From: Pinibacter sp031553495
GTDB lineage: Bacteria; Bacteroidota; Bacteroidia; Chitinophagales; Chitinophagaceae
DNA: 64,000 bases
Reading direction: 5' to 3'
Assembly: GCA_031553495.1 (NCBI GenBank)
Contig: JAVBLN010000011.1
Span: 110,397-174,396, forward strand
Shown in pieces: positions 55,884 through 64,000 of this stretch; positions within the stretch are counted from its first letter, which is position 1, and the number at the start of each line of letters is the position of its first letter. The position numbers were made by a program, and so were the translations under genes. The notes beneath the pieces are model-generated. The model did no database searches. It saw only the letters and a list, made by a program, of their open reading frames with translations, and was not told the DNA's origin.

Positions 55884-56663
55884 TCATTCAAAACTCATAA
55901 CCCTCTTAATGAGCCTCAGCTTATGCGTACGCTGGGCGGTTTCGCTGTTTACTATTCCAAGGCTGTCAATTTTATCTACCCGCACTTTCCCGGAAGCATG
56001 AATAATTTCGTGAGCATTTAATAATATGCCGACATGCGTAATTTTTCCGTCTTCATTATCAAAAAAAGCGAGATCTCCGCATTTCGTTTCTTGCAAAAAA
56101 CCAATATTTTCTCCCTGCGTTGCCTGCTGGTAAGCATCGCGCAATAGCGGAATTCCCAAAAACTTATATACGGTTTGCGCAAAACCGCTGCAATCAATTC
56201 CAAACACACTTTTGCCACCCCATAAATAAGGCGTATTGTAGAACCGAAAAGCCAGTTGTTTCACCATCTTTCCCGTTGGCTTCACAATGTAGGGATCCCA
56301 GGTTTTCCCTTTATAATACACTGTATTGCGACGCCAGAAAGCCTGTCCGTTTTTCATGGCTGTGAGGCTGCTACCATATGGCACCATCATAATATGCCCA
56401 TTATACTCAAGCTCATTAACCCATTCCGGTGTAAGGTGGCGCTCTCCTTTCCGGTATTGTTCCTCTTCTATAGATGTAACGTGACTTTCCTGGCACCATC
56501 CTTCATAATTATCGTACTGGCAACGAATTTTGATCCAATGATCTTTTTCTCTTTGTAAAATTTCGCAACACTCTCCAAATAGCTGTTGAGAAACCATTTC
56601 ACTGCAATGAGAAGGCTCTGCTCGTAAGGGGCTAACTGAAACACAACATACTGCGTAAGGCAT
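55884..56663 (-). CDS. NlpC/P60 (C40) peptidase with SH3-like domain
   Basis: 259 residues, no signal peptide seen. Two SH3-like segments in the first ~130 residues (KIRCQYDNYEGWCQESHVTS). NlpC/P60 domain with catalytic Cys in FGIDCSGFAQTVYKFLG, His in GKITHVGILLNA, and a third polar residue in HEIIHASGKVRVD. It cleaves D-gamma-glutamyl-meso-diaminopimelate type bonds of peptidoglycan peptides. Without a signal it may act on recycled muropeptides in the cytoplasm. Divergent from the sigma gene at 56749. Confidence 0.92.
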   Translation of the reverse strand: MPYAVCCVSVSPLRAEPSHCSEMVSQQLFGECCEILQREKDHWIKIRCQYDNYEGWCQESHVTSIEEEQYRKGERHLTPEWVNELEYNGHIMMVPYGSSLTAMKNGQAFWRRNTVYYKGKTWDPYIVKPTGKMVKQLAFRFYNTPYLWGGKSVFGIDCSGFAQTVYKFLGIPLLRDAYQQATQGENIGFLQETKCGDLAFFDNEDGKITHVGILLNAHEIIHASGKVRVDKIDSLGIVNSETAQRTHKLRLIKRVMSFE

Positions 56664-56748
56664 AATGGTATTCTTCTTTGTATTAATTTTATGGAATTCC
56701 TGATGTTAATGTATCTTAAAGATAGATGAAAAAACATAATTTCAACCG

Positions 56749-57306
56749 GTGAATGATCATAGATTTGAACATATAGCAGATAGCGCTTTATTGGAAAACT
56801 TTTACCATGAAAGGGATAACAAATGGCTTGGCATTTTGTTGCAACGCTATACCCTTTTGTTGTTTGGTGTTTGCATGAAGTATTTAAAAGATGAAGAAGA
56901 AGCAAAAGACGCGGTACAGCAGGTTTTCCTGAAAACTATAACAGAACTTCATAAATATAAGGTAGAATATTTTAAATCGTGGTTGTATATGGTAGCAAAA
57001 AACCACTGCCTTATGCAACTCCGTAATCCGGAGAAAACACCTGTATCCATAAACGAAAACATGGCTGTAGCCGGCGAGGAGCCGCGAAAAGAACAATTAG
57101 CAGAAAAAGAACAAACTTATAATAAATTGCAGGAAGCGCTTGCGCATTTGAATAAAGAACAACAGCAATGTGTAACTTTGTTTTACCTTGAAAAACAATC
57201 GTATCAGCAAATAGCGAAGAGCACCGGCTTTACCTTAATGCAGGTAAAGAGTTTTATTCAAAACGGGAAACGCAATCTTAAACTGATGCTGGAAAAGAGT
57301 AAATGA
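56749..57306 (+). CDS. ECF sigma factor
   Basis: 185 residues with a GTG start. Region 2 has LFGVCMKYLKDEEEAKDAVQ and region 4 has LEKQSYQQIAKSTGFTLMQV with VKSFIQNGKRNLK. The gap of 32 bp to the next gene, a small membrane protein, matches a sigma/anti-sigma pair. Targets unknown. It is not of the FecR-dependent locus type. Confidence 0.93.
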   Translation: MNDHRFEHIADSALLENFYHERDNKWLGILLQRYTLLLFGVCMKYLKDEEEAKDAVQQVFLKTITELHKYKVEYFKSWLYMVAKNHCLMQLRNPEKTPVSINENMAVAGEEPRKEQLAEKEQTYNKLQEALAHLNKEQQQCVTLFYLEKQSYQQIAKSTGFTLMQVKSFIQNGKRNLKLMLEKSK

Positions 57307-57338
57307 TTTGTTGTTGAAAAGTATATTATGACACAAAA

Positions 57339-57698
57339 ATGAAACCTGATTTAATAAACATATTAAGCAATAGCAATAAAGACATAGATAATCAGCAACT
57401 GATGGATTATATCAGCGGCAAATTGTCGGATTCGGAAACACACAACGTGGAAGCCGATATGATAGACGACGATTTTATGAACGATGCCGTGGAAGGCTTA
57501 CAAACAGTAAATGATAAAAAGAAGCTCAATTTTTTTGTTGACCAAATAAACCACGACCTTCAAAAAAAACTTACCAATAAAAAAGCAAGAAAACATAAAA
57601 GACAAATAAAAGACCAATCATTTATTTATATCGCAATTATTTTGATATTGCTTCTGATCATTCTTGCTTATGTGGTTATTCATAATTTATATAGATAA
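57339..57698 (+). CDS. Small membrane protein, putative anti-sigma factor
   Basis: 119 residues. The N-terminus NQQLMDYISGKLSDSETHNV looks like the sigma-binding helices of anti-sigma factors but has no zinc residues. A charged linker (KKARKHKRQIKDQ) leads to one C-terminal membrane helix (SFIYIAIILILLLIILAYVV) with almost nothing outside. Position right after the sigma gene is the main support for the role. Confidence 0.7.
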   Translation: MKPDLINILSNSNKDIDNQQLMDYISGKLSDSETHNVEADMIDDDFMNDAVEGLQTVNDKKKLNFFVDQINHDLQKKLTNKKARKHKRQIKDQSFIYIAIILILLLIILAYVVIHNLYR

Positions 57699-57867
57699 AA
57701 AGTCAGATGCCTGAAATCAGATGTCAGAATTTGGATACACCTGACCAAATAGTTATGGATTGAAGTATTTGAATTGAACAAGGAAACCCAATCCTACAAT
57801 CCCATAATCAGCTAAATCCAGATTTGGACCATTATATAATGCACCCTTATTAATTGTTAATTATTAA

Positions 57868-58338
57868 TTAATATTCCACCCTATCACCTTTCTTCTTCCA
57901 TGCATCAAACACTTTCTTAGCATTTTCCCTTTCAATAGAAATCATTGGTATTTGGCGATGGTGAATTTCTTTCGTCAATTCGCCATAAATAAAAGAATCG
58001 TCAAAACCCGCGTCAGCCGCGTCTTCGCGAGTGCCGGCATAATATACCATTTTTGGCCGTGCCCAATAAATAGCACCCATACACATCGGGCAGGGTTCAC
58101 ATGATGTATAGATTATGCAGTCATCCAATTGAAATGACTGCAAATTTTTACAAGCATCTCTTATCGCCACTACTTCGGCATGCGCGGTAGGATCGTTCGT
58201 TGAGGTTACACTATTCCATCCCTCGCCTACTATCTTTCCGTCTTTTACAATCACGCATCCAAAAGGGCCGCCATTATTGCCATTCAGGCCTTTCTCCGCC
58301 AATGTAATGGCCTTGTTCATAAATTCCTGCTCATTCAT
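57868..58338 (-). CDS. guaD: Guanine deaminase
   Basis: 156 residues, CDA fold. Zinc ligands are His in THAEVVAIRDACK (HAE) and the Cys pair in EPCPMCMGAIYWARP. The FDDSFIYGELTKE segment matches B. subtilis GuaD rather than TadA. The C-terminus ends ...DRVEY, again as in GuaD. It converts guanine to xanthine. No purine operon is nearby. Confidence 0.9.
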   Translation of the reverse strand: MNEQEFMNKAITLAEKGLNGNNGGPFGCVIVKDGKIVGEGWNSVTSTNDPTAHAEVVAIRDACKNLQSFQLDDCIIYTSCEPCPMCMGAIYWARPKMVYYAGTREDAADAGFDDSFIYGELTKEIHHRQIPMISIERENAKKVFDAWKKKGDRVEY

Positions 58339-58498
58339 TTCAATAGTTTTTTAAGGTTTGTTACGGAGGGCAGAGGTCAGATATCATTGTTTTACAAATA
58401 CCCTATTTACAAATGGTAGCAAAATGTATTCTCACAAAGTTCGCGAATTCTGAAAAATAAGCACAGTTTAAATTAAGAGCAATTTTTTTTATGGGCCG

Positions 58499-58563
58499 GG
58501 CATTAGTACTACTATTTAGCTTTGCTTGCGTCGCACTCTTGTACGGCAGTAATTCTATTGAGC
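58499..58563 (+). repeat. IR-1 copy, plus orientation, C-type centre
   Basis: GGCATTAGTACTACTATTTA arm, centre TTGCGTCGCACTCTTGTACG, second arm GGCAGTAATTCTATTGAGC. Outer TTTTTTTATGGGCC, as at 44074. Confidence 0.9.
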
Positions 58564-58857
58564 AATGGGCACACATAGAAAAATATTATACTCCCTGTTG
58601 AATTGACCGTTACAACACTACTCATAATTTCTTCATACCGCTAATCAACATTTACCGCCAGCTCATTGCAGAACACTTGTATTTTACTTTCATCCATTCT
58701 CTTACAAGCATTCTTTATAAACAACTAAGTGTTTATGCTTACTATAAGAAATTAATAGGGCTTGTATTAAAATCGAATTTTAAAAAGTAGGTACTTTGCC
58801 AATTATTCTAATATCCTGACCAAAAGCAACCAATAACCTATAATAAACGTAGAACCT
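58564..58857. other. Promoter region of the unknown gene
   Basis: AT-rich gap. GGTACTTTG at 58790-58798 is a near match to a -7 box. Nothing else seen. Confidence 0.35.
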
Positions 58858-59481
58858 ATGAGCATCTTAGCCAATATTTTACCTAAACTAAATTTTTCAA
58901 CTTCCAGTTCAAAGAAAGAATACTACGAACAAAAAATCACAAAGTCCACTGACATTCCGGAAATACTGGCTTTGTACCGGGATTCGGCGAATATCATTTC
59001 TGTTCAAAATAATATAAAAGCATTTGAAATTGCTTTGGGCAGTTCAACAACTTTTGTTAAAAAACAAATGGGCGAACCCATTTTGGAATACCAATGCGAA
59101 GCCTTAAAAGAAAGAAAAATATTCATTTATAAGAGCAGGTTTTTGAAGACTAAAGTTTTCACTCAATTTCATTTTTATAACAAAAAGTTATTCATAGTAG
59201 AGAATCACTTTTATACGATGAATGAAGCCGAACAAAATATTTTTCAAAAAATATTCGTTGAAAAATATAACCTTTCATCAAAAAATTTACGTGGTTCTTT
59301 TAAACTGGTTGATCCCAAAGGCAACAACTTAATAGTATCAAACGAATTATATACAAGTTTGATTTACTTGTATAACAACAAAGCAATATTGAAAGATTTA
59401 CAGGAAAAACATATTAATAAATCGCTTAAAGATCTTAACCAGTACCAACTTCATATTTCAAGCTGGCAGAAAATAATATAA
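58858..59481 (+). CDS. Protein of unknown function
   Basis: 207 residues. No signal peptide, no membrane segment and no motif that I recognise. The composition is Lys-, Asn- and Tyr-rich. Short strands such as RKIFIYKSRFLKTKVFTQFH suggest an alpha/beta or beta-sandwich fold, followed by a more helical end (NKSLKDLNQYQLHISSWQKI). It stands alone between IR-1 copies at 58499 (plus) and 59537 (minus). Could be lineage-specific. Confidence 0.75.
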   Translation: MSILANILPKLNFSTSSSKKEYYEQKITKSTDIPEILALYRDSANIISVQNNIKAFEIALGSSTTFVKKQMGEPILEYQCEALKERKIFIYKSRFLKTKVFTQFHFYNKKLFIVENHFYTMNEAEQNIFQKIFVEKYNLSSKNLRGSFKLVDPKGNNLIVSNELYTSLIYLYNNKAILKDLQEKHINKSLKDLNQYQLHISSWQKII

Positions 59482-59536
59482 AAAACTGATGGACATACTA
59501 AACGCGGTATAAACTCAGGCAGGGATGCTTTTACTT

Positions 59537-59600
59537 GCCGAATAGCGTTACTACCGCACAAGTGAGTGACACAACGATGCCCAATAGTAGCAATACCGCC
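59537..59600 (-). repeat. IR-1 copy, minus orientation, with extended flank
   Basis: GCCGAATAGCGTTACTACCG, T-type centre, GCCCAATAGTAGCAATACCG, outer GGTTCACAAAAAAGAAG. The inner flank ACGCGGTATAAACTCAGGCA ... TTTTACTT matches that of 42647. Confidence 0.92.
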
Positions 59601-59742
59601 GGTTCACAAAAAAGAAGTCAGAAATCAGAGACATGTTTTTGGCAGATTTGATTTCTGATTTCAGTACCGCACACTATAGAAATTCCAGCCAAACGCTCTT
59701 CCACATATACCCTCTTTTTACTAGCTTGCAGGCCTTTGCATT

Positions 59743-61101
59743 ATGTCGTCAACCGCAGCACAACAAAAACTCCGGGTAGCCATCAATAACCGTCAGATAT
59801 TGGCAATAGCACTGCCGATAAGCTTTTCCATATTTGTGCCGCAAATAAATTTTGTAACAAACAATATTTTCTTAGGTGTCCTGGGAGAAGAATCATTGGC
59901 GGCAGCGGGCATTACAGGAGTATTCTACCTGATATTCGCTGTGTTGGGCGCCGGGCTAAACAATGGCTTGCAAGCACTTATAGCAAGGCGTGCCGGAGAA
60001 AACCGCCCGGAAGAAATTGGGAAACTTTTTTCGCAGGGTATAATAGTTTCTATCGGCATTGCTGCATTTGGTATACTATTTACTAATCTTGCTGCGCCAT
60101 ACATACTCAGAGAAACCCTGCATACAACAGAGCTACAAAATAAAGCTATAGACTTTTTACGCATTCGCATTTGGGGCTTGCCGTTCTTATACATTTATCA
60201 AATGCGCAACGCTTTGCTGGTGGGCACTAACCAAAGTAAATACCTTATTGCCGGTACCCTGGCGGAGAGCGTGGCTAATATATTTTTTGATTACGGACTG
60301 ATCTACGGAAAATTCGGAATGCCGCAAATTGGTTTTAACGGAGCGGCTATAGCCTCTATCATTGCTGAGTTTACAGGTATGTTTGTGGTATTTGCCGTAA
60401 TACGTTATAAAGGTATCAGCAAACGGTTACACTTGCATAGCGGTATACGATTTGATAAACAAAATGCAAGACTATTGCTGGTTCAGTCTTCGCCACTTAT
60501 TTTTCAATATGCGATCAGTATTATAAGCTGGGAGTTTTTCTACATTCTTATAGAACATCATGGCCCTCGCGACCTGGCCATATCTAATACCATGCGCAAT
60601 ATTTTCGGAATGTTTGGAATTTTTACCTGGGCTTTCGCTGCTACCAGCAATGCTATGGTGAGCAATATAATTGGCCAGGGTATGAAAGAGCGGGTATTGG
60701 AGCTGGTTAGAAGAATTGTGAAATTAAGCTTAAGTATTTCTGTTTGCGTTTGCATTCTACTGAATCTTTTTCCCCAGGTCTTTCTATCTGTATTCGGACA
60801 GGGAGAATCTTTTGTGCAGGAAGCGATTCCTGTTGTCCGCATTGTATCGCTAGCGCTGCTTATAATGTCGTTTGGCACAGTATGGTTGAACGCGGTTACA
60901 GGTACGGGAAACACCCGCATCAACCTTGCCATTGAAATACTCGCCATTACAGTATACTCCGTATACGCATATGTAGTACTCGAGATAATGAAACTGCCTA
61001 TTGCTTACGGTTGGATGGCAGAATGGTTGTATTGGAGCATTATGTTTATCTGCTCATTCATTTACATGCGCAGCGGCAAATGGAAGAATAAAAAAATCTG
61101 A
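59743..61101 (+). CDS. MATE-family efflux transporter
   Basis: 452 residues, twelve predicted membrane helices. Typical segments are LPISFSIFVPQINFVTNNIF, GVLGEESLAAAGITGVFYLI and GTGNTRINLAIEILAIT. It exports organic cations or metabolites in exchange for Na+ or H+. Substrate unknown. Stand-alone gene. Confidence 0.92.
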   Translation: MSSTAAQQKLRVAINNRQILAIALPISFSIFVPQINFVTNNIFLGVLGEESLAAAGITGVFYLIFAVLGAGLNNGLQALIARRAGENRPEEIGKLFSQGIIVSIGIAAFGILFTNLAAPYILRETLHTTELQNKAIDFLRIRIWGLPFLYIYQMRNALLVGTNQSKYLIAGTLAESVANIFFDYGLIYGKFGMPQIGFNGAAIASIIAEFTGMFVVFAVIRYKGISKRLHLHSGIRFDKQNARLLLVQSSPLIFQYAISIISWEFFYILIEHHGPRDLAISNTMRNIFGMFGIFTWAFAATSNAMVSNIIGQGMKERVLELVRRIVKLSLSISVCVCILLNLFPQVFLSVFGQGESFVQEAIPVVRIVSLALLIMSFGTVWLNAVTGTGNTRINLAIEILAITVYSVYAYVVLEIMKLPIAYGWMAEWLYWSIMFICSFIYMRSGKWKNKKI

Positions 61102-61103
61102 GG

Positions 61104-61335
61104 GTAATTAATAATTAATAATGAATAATGAATAATGAATAATAGTTCTATTGCTGAGATTCTTAAATATACAGAGCAGAAATCAGAAGACAGTTGGCAG
61201 TAGAGAAAACATACATCAGAAATTGAAGACACCAATACTGTTCGACGTACGCTGTGACAACATATCGAACAGCACTGCGGTCTTCTGACCTCTGATTTCT
61301 TTACTGCCTACTGTCCATTGCCTACTGATCTCTCT
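61104..61335. repeat. Word repeats and a short hairpin
   Basis: ttaataattaataatgaata words follow the MATE stop. Further on, CTGTTCGA (61249-61256) and TCGAACAG (61276-61283) form an 8-bp perfect inverted repeat around ACATATCGAACAG, a block of element B. The end holds ctgatttctttactgcctac words. Confidence 0.55.
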
Positions 61336-61857
61336 TCAAGAATTAATCACCTTCTTTAGTTTCCCATTTTTATTACGCAAATCAATACCGCCTTCGAGAA
61401 TCGATTTTAAATTGGTGAGATAAAACACCCAGCCTTCCATACAGTTGATATGAAAAAGCGCCTTACCTTCTTCATCAACGGGAATATTAAACTGCTTTAG
61501 CTTTACAACAATTTCATCATGTTCCTGTTTTACTGAAATGCTTACCTGCATATCTGTTTTTGCGCTTTCGTCACAAAAAGTAAAACACAAATAATTGTCG
61601 CCGTTGGCTTCCACAATTTCTCCATATTCTATAGTATTATTATCATAGCCATGCCAAAGCCATTTGTAAGTATCGCCCGCTTTTACATTTTCAAACGAGT
61701 CTATGGCTTCACCGGTAGGTTTAAAAAATGACGCCTGGCGTAAAAACCATTTCTCCAAACCACTTTGCGTACTCAGCGCTTCATATATTTCCTTTTCGGA
61801 ACTTCTAATACTTATTCGAACTGTAAAAGAGCTCCAGTCGTAATTTTCAAAGTTCAT
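61336..61857 (-). CDS. SRPBCC (AHSA1/START-like) domain protein
   Basis: 173 residues. The helix-grip pattern ISIRSSEKEIYEALSTQSGL then EKWFLRQASFFK near the N-terminus, and FHINCMEGWVFYLTNLKSIL at the end, fits the AHSA1-like SRPBCC family. It is predicted to bind a hydrophobic ligand or cochaperone partner; no specific function. Divergent from pafA. Confidence 0.85.
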   Translation of the reverse strand: MNFENYDWSSFTVRISIRSSEKEIYEALSTQSGLEKWFLRQASFFKPTGEAIDSFENVKAGDTYKWLWHGYDNNTIEYGEIVEANGDNYLCFTFCDESAKTDMQVSISVKQEHDEIVVKLKQFNIPVDEEGKALFHINCMEGWVFYLTNLKSILEGGIDLRNKNGKLKKVINS

Positions 61858-61963
61858 AGAAGTTATTTTTACAGGATTATTTTGGAGTTCAAATTACTAC
61901 AAAACATGTTATAAATATGTTGTGATTTAATTTATTATTTACATCTATTATTTCTCACCTCTA

Positions 61964-61971
61964 TATCTTTG
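61964..61971 (+). promoter_or_regulatory. -7 box of pafA
   Basis: TATCTTTG matches TAnnTTTG, 16 bp before the ATG. The short leader fits a normal Bacteroidota promoter. Confidence 0.65.
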
Positions 61972-61987
61972 CCCAAATTTTCCAATT

Positions 61988-63622
61988 ATGCGTCAGACTA
62001 TCTTATCGTTATTATTACTAAGTTTTATGAGTGTATCTTTTGGACAAAAAGAAATCCAAAAGCTTTCAAGGCCCAAATTAGTAGTTGGAATTGTGGTGGA
62101 TCAAATGCGTTGGGATTATCTCTATCGTTACTATGATCGCTATGGAACCGGAGGTTTTAAAAGACTAATAAATGAAGGCTTCTCCTGCGAAAACACATTC
62201 ATCAATTATTTACCCTCCTATACTGCTGTGGGACATACTACTATTTATACCGGCACCGTACCGGCATTTAGTGGAATTACCGGCAACGACTGGATAGATC
62301 AATTAACTGGAAAATCTTTGTATTGTACTACCGACACTACGGTTGGATGCGTAGGAAGCGAATCTAACGACGGCAAAATGTCGCCGAGAAATCTCCTGAC
62401 ATCTACTGTTACTGATGAATTGCGCCTTGCTACCAATTTCAGATCAAGAGTAGTAGGAGTTTCATTAAAAGACAGAGCCTCCATTTTGCCTGCCGGACAC
62501 CTTGCCAATGCCGCGTTTTGGTTTGATGATGCCAACGGACGTTTTATTACCAGCACTTATTACATGAAGGAGTTACCATCCTGGGTTAAATCTTTCAACG
62601 ACCGCGACCCTGTTTCTCAATTGATTAGAAATGGATGGAAAACACTATACCCCATCAATACATACATTCAAAGTGAAAGTGATGACCAAACTTATGAAGG
62701 TAAATTTCCGGGCGAAAAAACTTCTACCTTTCCTCATGCCATTGACGAAGCCTATAAACAAAAGAAAAGTATTTTACGCTCAACACCTTTTGGCAACACA
62801 CTCACATTAAATTTTGCAAAACTGGTTTTAGATAATTACAAACTGGGGCAAAGCGGTGAAACCGATTTTTTAACTATCAATTGCGCATCTACCGATTATG
62901 TGGGACATATGTTTGGCCCCAATTCCATAGAGGTGGAAGATACTTATTTAAGGCTGGATAAAGATCTGGCAGACTTTTTTCAGGTACTTGACAGCAAAAT
63001 TGGAAAAGGACAATACCTCGTTTTCCTTTCTGCCGACCATGCTGCGGCGCACAACGTTCAATTCATGAGCAATCACGAATTACCCGGCGATATATGGAAC
63101 GCGTCGCCCTTAAAAAGTGAATTGAATAAAAAACTGGAAGCAAAATTTGGCACTGCAAACTTAGTTAGAGCCATTAAAAATTACCAGGTAAATTTTGATT
63201 TGAACAAAATAGATTCGTTGCAACTTGATTTTTCAAAAATTAAAAAAACCGCTATTGAATATCTGCTTCGTCAACCAAATATTTTGTATGCCATTGATAT
63301 AGCGGAAATTGGAAATGCTCCCATTCCGGAACCGTTGAAAACAATGGTTACCAATGGATATAACTTTAAAAGAGGCGGCTCCATTCAGATTGTTTTAACG
63401 GCAGGCTGCTATGAAGGTTCATCCAGAACCGGAACCACGCATGGCACATGGAACCCTTACGACACACATATTCCACTGTTGTGGTATGGCTGGAACATTA
63501 AGCAGGGCAAAACAAACAGGCAAACAAATATGACCGATATTGCCTCAACACTGGCTGCTATGCTGCACATACAAATGCCTAACGCATGTGTAGGAAAAGT
63601 AATTGAAGAAGTGAAGAGATAA
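61988..63622 (+). CDS. pafA: PafA-type alkaline phosphatase
   Basis: 544 residues. Signal peptide MRQTILSLLLLSFMSVSFGQ. Catalytic Thr79 in LPSYTAVGHTTIYTG and Asn100 in ITGNDW, the same numbers as in Elizabethkingia PafA. Lys161 and Arg163 in SLKDR correspond to its K162 and R164. Metal ligands include Asp38 in GIVVDQMRWD and the SADHAAAH region. A periplasmic phosphate monoesterase that supplies phosphate; in Bacteroidota such enzymes are active even when phosphate is present. Confidence 0.95.
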   Translation: MRQTILSLLLLSFMSVSFGQKEIQKLSRPKLVVGIVVDQMRWDYLYRYYDRYGTGGFKRLINEGFSCENTFINYLPSYTAVGHTTIYTGTVPAFSGITGNDWIDQLTGKSLYCTTDTTVGCVGSESNDGKMSPRNLLTSTVTDELRLATNFRSRVVGVSLKDRASILPAGHLANAAFWFDDANGRFITSTYYMKELPSWVKSFNDRDPVSQLIRNGWKTLYPINTYIQSESDDQTYEGKFPGEKTSTFPHAIDEAYKQKKSILRSTPFGNTLTLNFAKLVLDNYKLGQSGETDFLTINCASTDYVGHMFGPNSIEVEDTYLRLDKDLADFFQVLDSKIGKGQYLVFLSADHAAAHNVQFMSNHELPGDIWNASPLKSELNKKLEAKFGTANLVRAIKNYQVNFDLNKIDSLQLDFSKIKKTAIEYLLRQPNILYAIDIAEIGNAPIPEPLKTMVTNGYNFKRGGSIQIVLTAGCYEGSSRTGTTHGTWNPYDTHIPLLWYGWNIKQGKTNRQTNMTDIASTLAAMLHIQMPNACVGKVIEEVKR

Positions 63623-63655
63623 AATAGTATAGTGTGCTGATTTTTTTGGGGGACC

Positions 63656-63719
63656 GGCGGTAGTGCTACTATTAAGCATCGTTGTGTCACTCACTTGTGC
63701 GGTAGTAATGCTATTCAGC
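63656..63719 (+). repeat. IR-1 copy, plus orientation
   Basis: GGCGGTAGTGCTACTATTAA arm, T-type centre, second arm GCGGTAGTAATGCTATTCAG. Outer TTTTTTTGGGGGACC. Followed by gttatgagttatgagttttg words, as at 4666. Confidence 0.95.
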
Positions 63720-63794
63720 AAGTTATGAGTTATGAGTTTTGAGTTTTGGGTAAGAGATTTCTCGCACGCTTTAGTTTACTATAGGTTGCAATAC

Positions 63795-63829
63795 CAGATG
63801 TCCTACACCTTTGAGGTGTAGGACATCTG
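63795..63829. repeat. Perfect 15-bp hairpin, second copy of CCTACACC family
   Basis: CAGATGTCCTACACC, loop TTTGA, and the exact complement. Relative to 17857, two stem pairs differ and both changes are compensated. It lies 75 bp inside the plus IR-1 copy at 63656. Confidence 0.92.
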
Positions 63830-64000
63830 CATAACACTTCATTCACAAAAATTAAAGAATAGGATTAATTATTTAGTTCGCAAACTCTATAGGAGCATTA
63901 CGGGATTAGCCTTTCCGTTATAAAAATGTATTTGCTAGAAAACCTGTTATTTACTTAAACACCTTAAAATAAGGAATCCCACTGTAGCCAATAGTAAAGT
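63830..64000. other. Window end, no gene recognised
   Basis: AT-rich, no supported ORF. CTATAGGAGCATTACGGGAT resembles short intergenic repeats known from other Bacteroidota genomes, but one copy is too little to claim a family here. Confidence 0.35.

Overview
The window looks like a chromosomal segment of a Bacteroidota, most likely Chitinophagaceae or a close relative. The support is: type IX secretion (T9SS) C-terminal sorting domains on giant surface proteins, a SusC/SusD pair driven by an ECF sigma/FecR couple, Bacteroidota-type -7 boxes (TAnnTTTG), hardly any Shine-Dalgarno sequences, a PafA-type phosphatase and moderately low GC. I see no phage genes, transposase, CRISPR array, tRNA or rRNA.

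Layout. 1-12.7 kb is a tandem array of DUF8202/LamG-like T9SS surface proteins: a left-truncated copy (3-4505), a collapsed remnant (5908-6387) and an intact 1633-aa copy (7731-12632). Each ends in a closely related hairpin terminator, and the last two share a long duplicated leader. 13-25.7 kb (minus strand) holds another T9SS protein, a small conserved protein, a SET protein, an isochorismatase-fold hydrolase, rpmE2, smc, a PAS histidine kinase and a TPR protein that follows gyrA (25.7-28.4 kb). 29-31.6 kb has a beta-barrel protein, a ferredoxin and a LuxC-like acyl-CoA reductase. 31.9-44.7 kb (minus) is a nutrient-uptake locus: sigma factor, FecR, SusC with an STN domain, SusD, a lipoprotein, a secreted zinc metalloprotease and a TlpA-like thioredoxin protein; together these suggest regulated extracellular breakdown and uptake of peptide-like material. 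45-50.4 kb carries pruA, an SMR exporter, prfB with a programmed +1 frameshift, and a beta-lactamase-fold lipoprotein that has lost its catalytic residues. 50.8-63.6 kb is mixed housekeeping: PhoH ATPase, a small lipoprotein, a ClC transporter, an EamA protein, pyrophosphatase, an NlpC/P60 peptidase, a second sigma factor with a small membrane partner, guanine deaminase, an unknown protein, a MATE exporter, an SRPBCC protein and pafA.

The feature no standard gene list explains is a dispersed intergenic repeat, called IR-1 here. I count 26 copies of a ~64-bp core in 64 kb, all outside the genes as started here. Each core is two imperfect ~20-bp direct repeats around a ~22-bp centre of one of two types, and the outer end has a T-run (plus copies) or A-run (minus copies). 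Neighbouring copies alternate in orientation in 22 of 25 steps. They form +/- pairs that enclose either about 100-150 bp of simple sequence or one complete gene. Secondary repeat families (short-word repeats, long imperfect inverted repeats, a CCTACACC hairpin with compensated base changes, a 7-bp tandem array) sit beside IR-1 copies. I cannot tell from sequence alone whether IR-1 is a MITE-like element, a structured RNA or a site recognised by a chromosome protein. Its density, centre types and pairing make it the best candidate here for an undescribed system.
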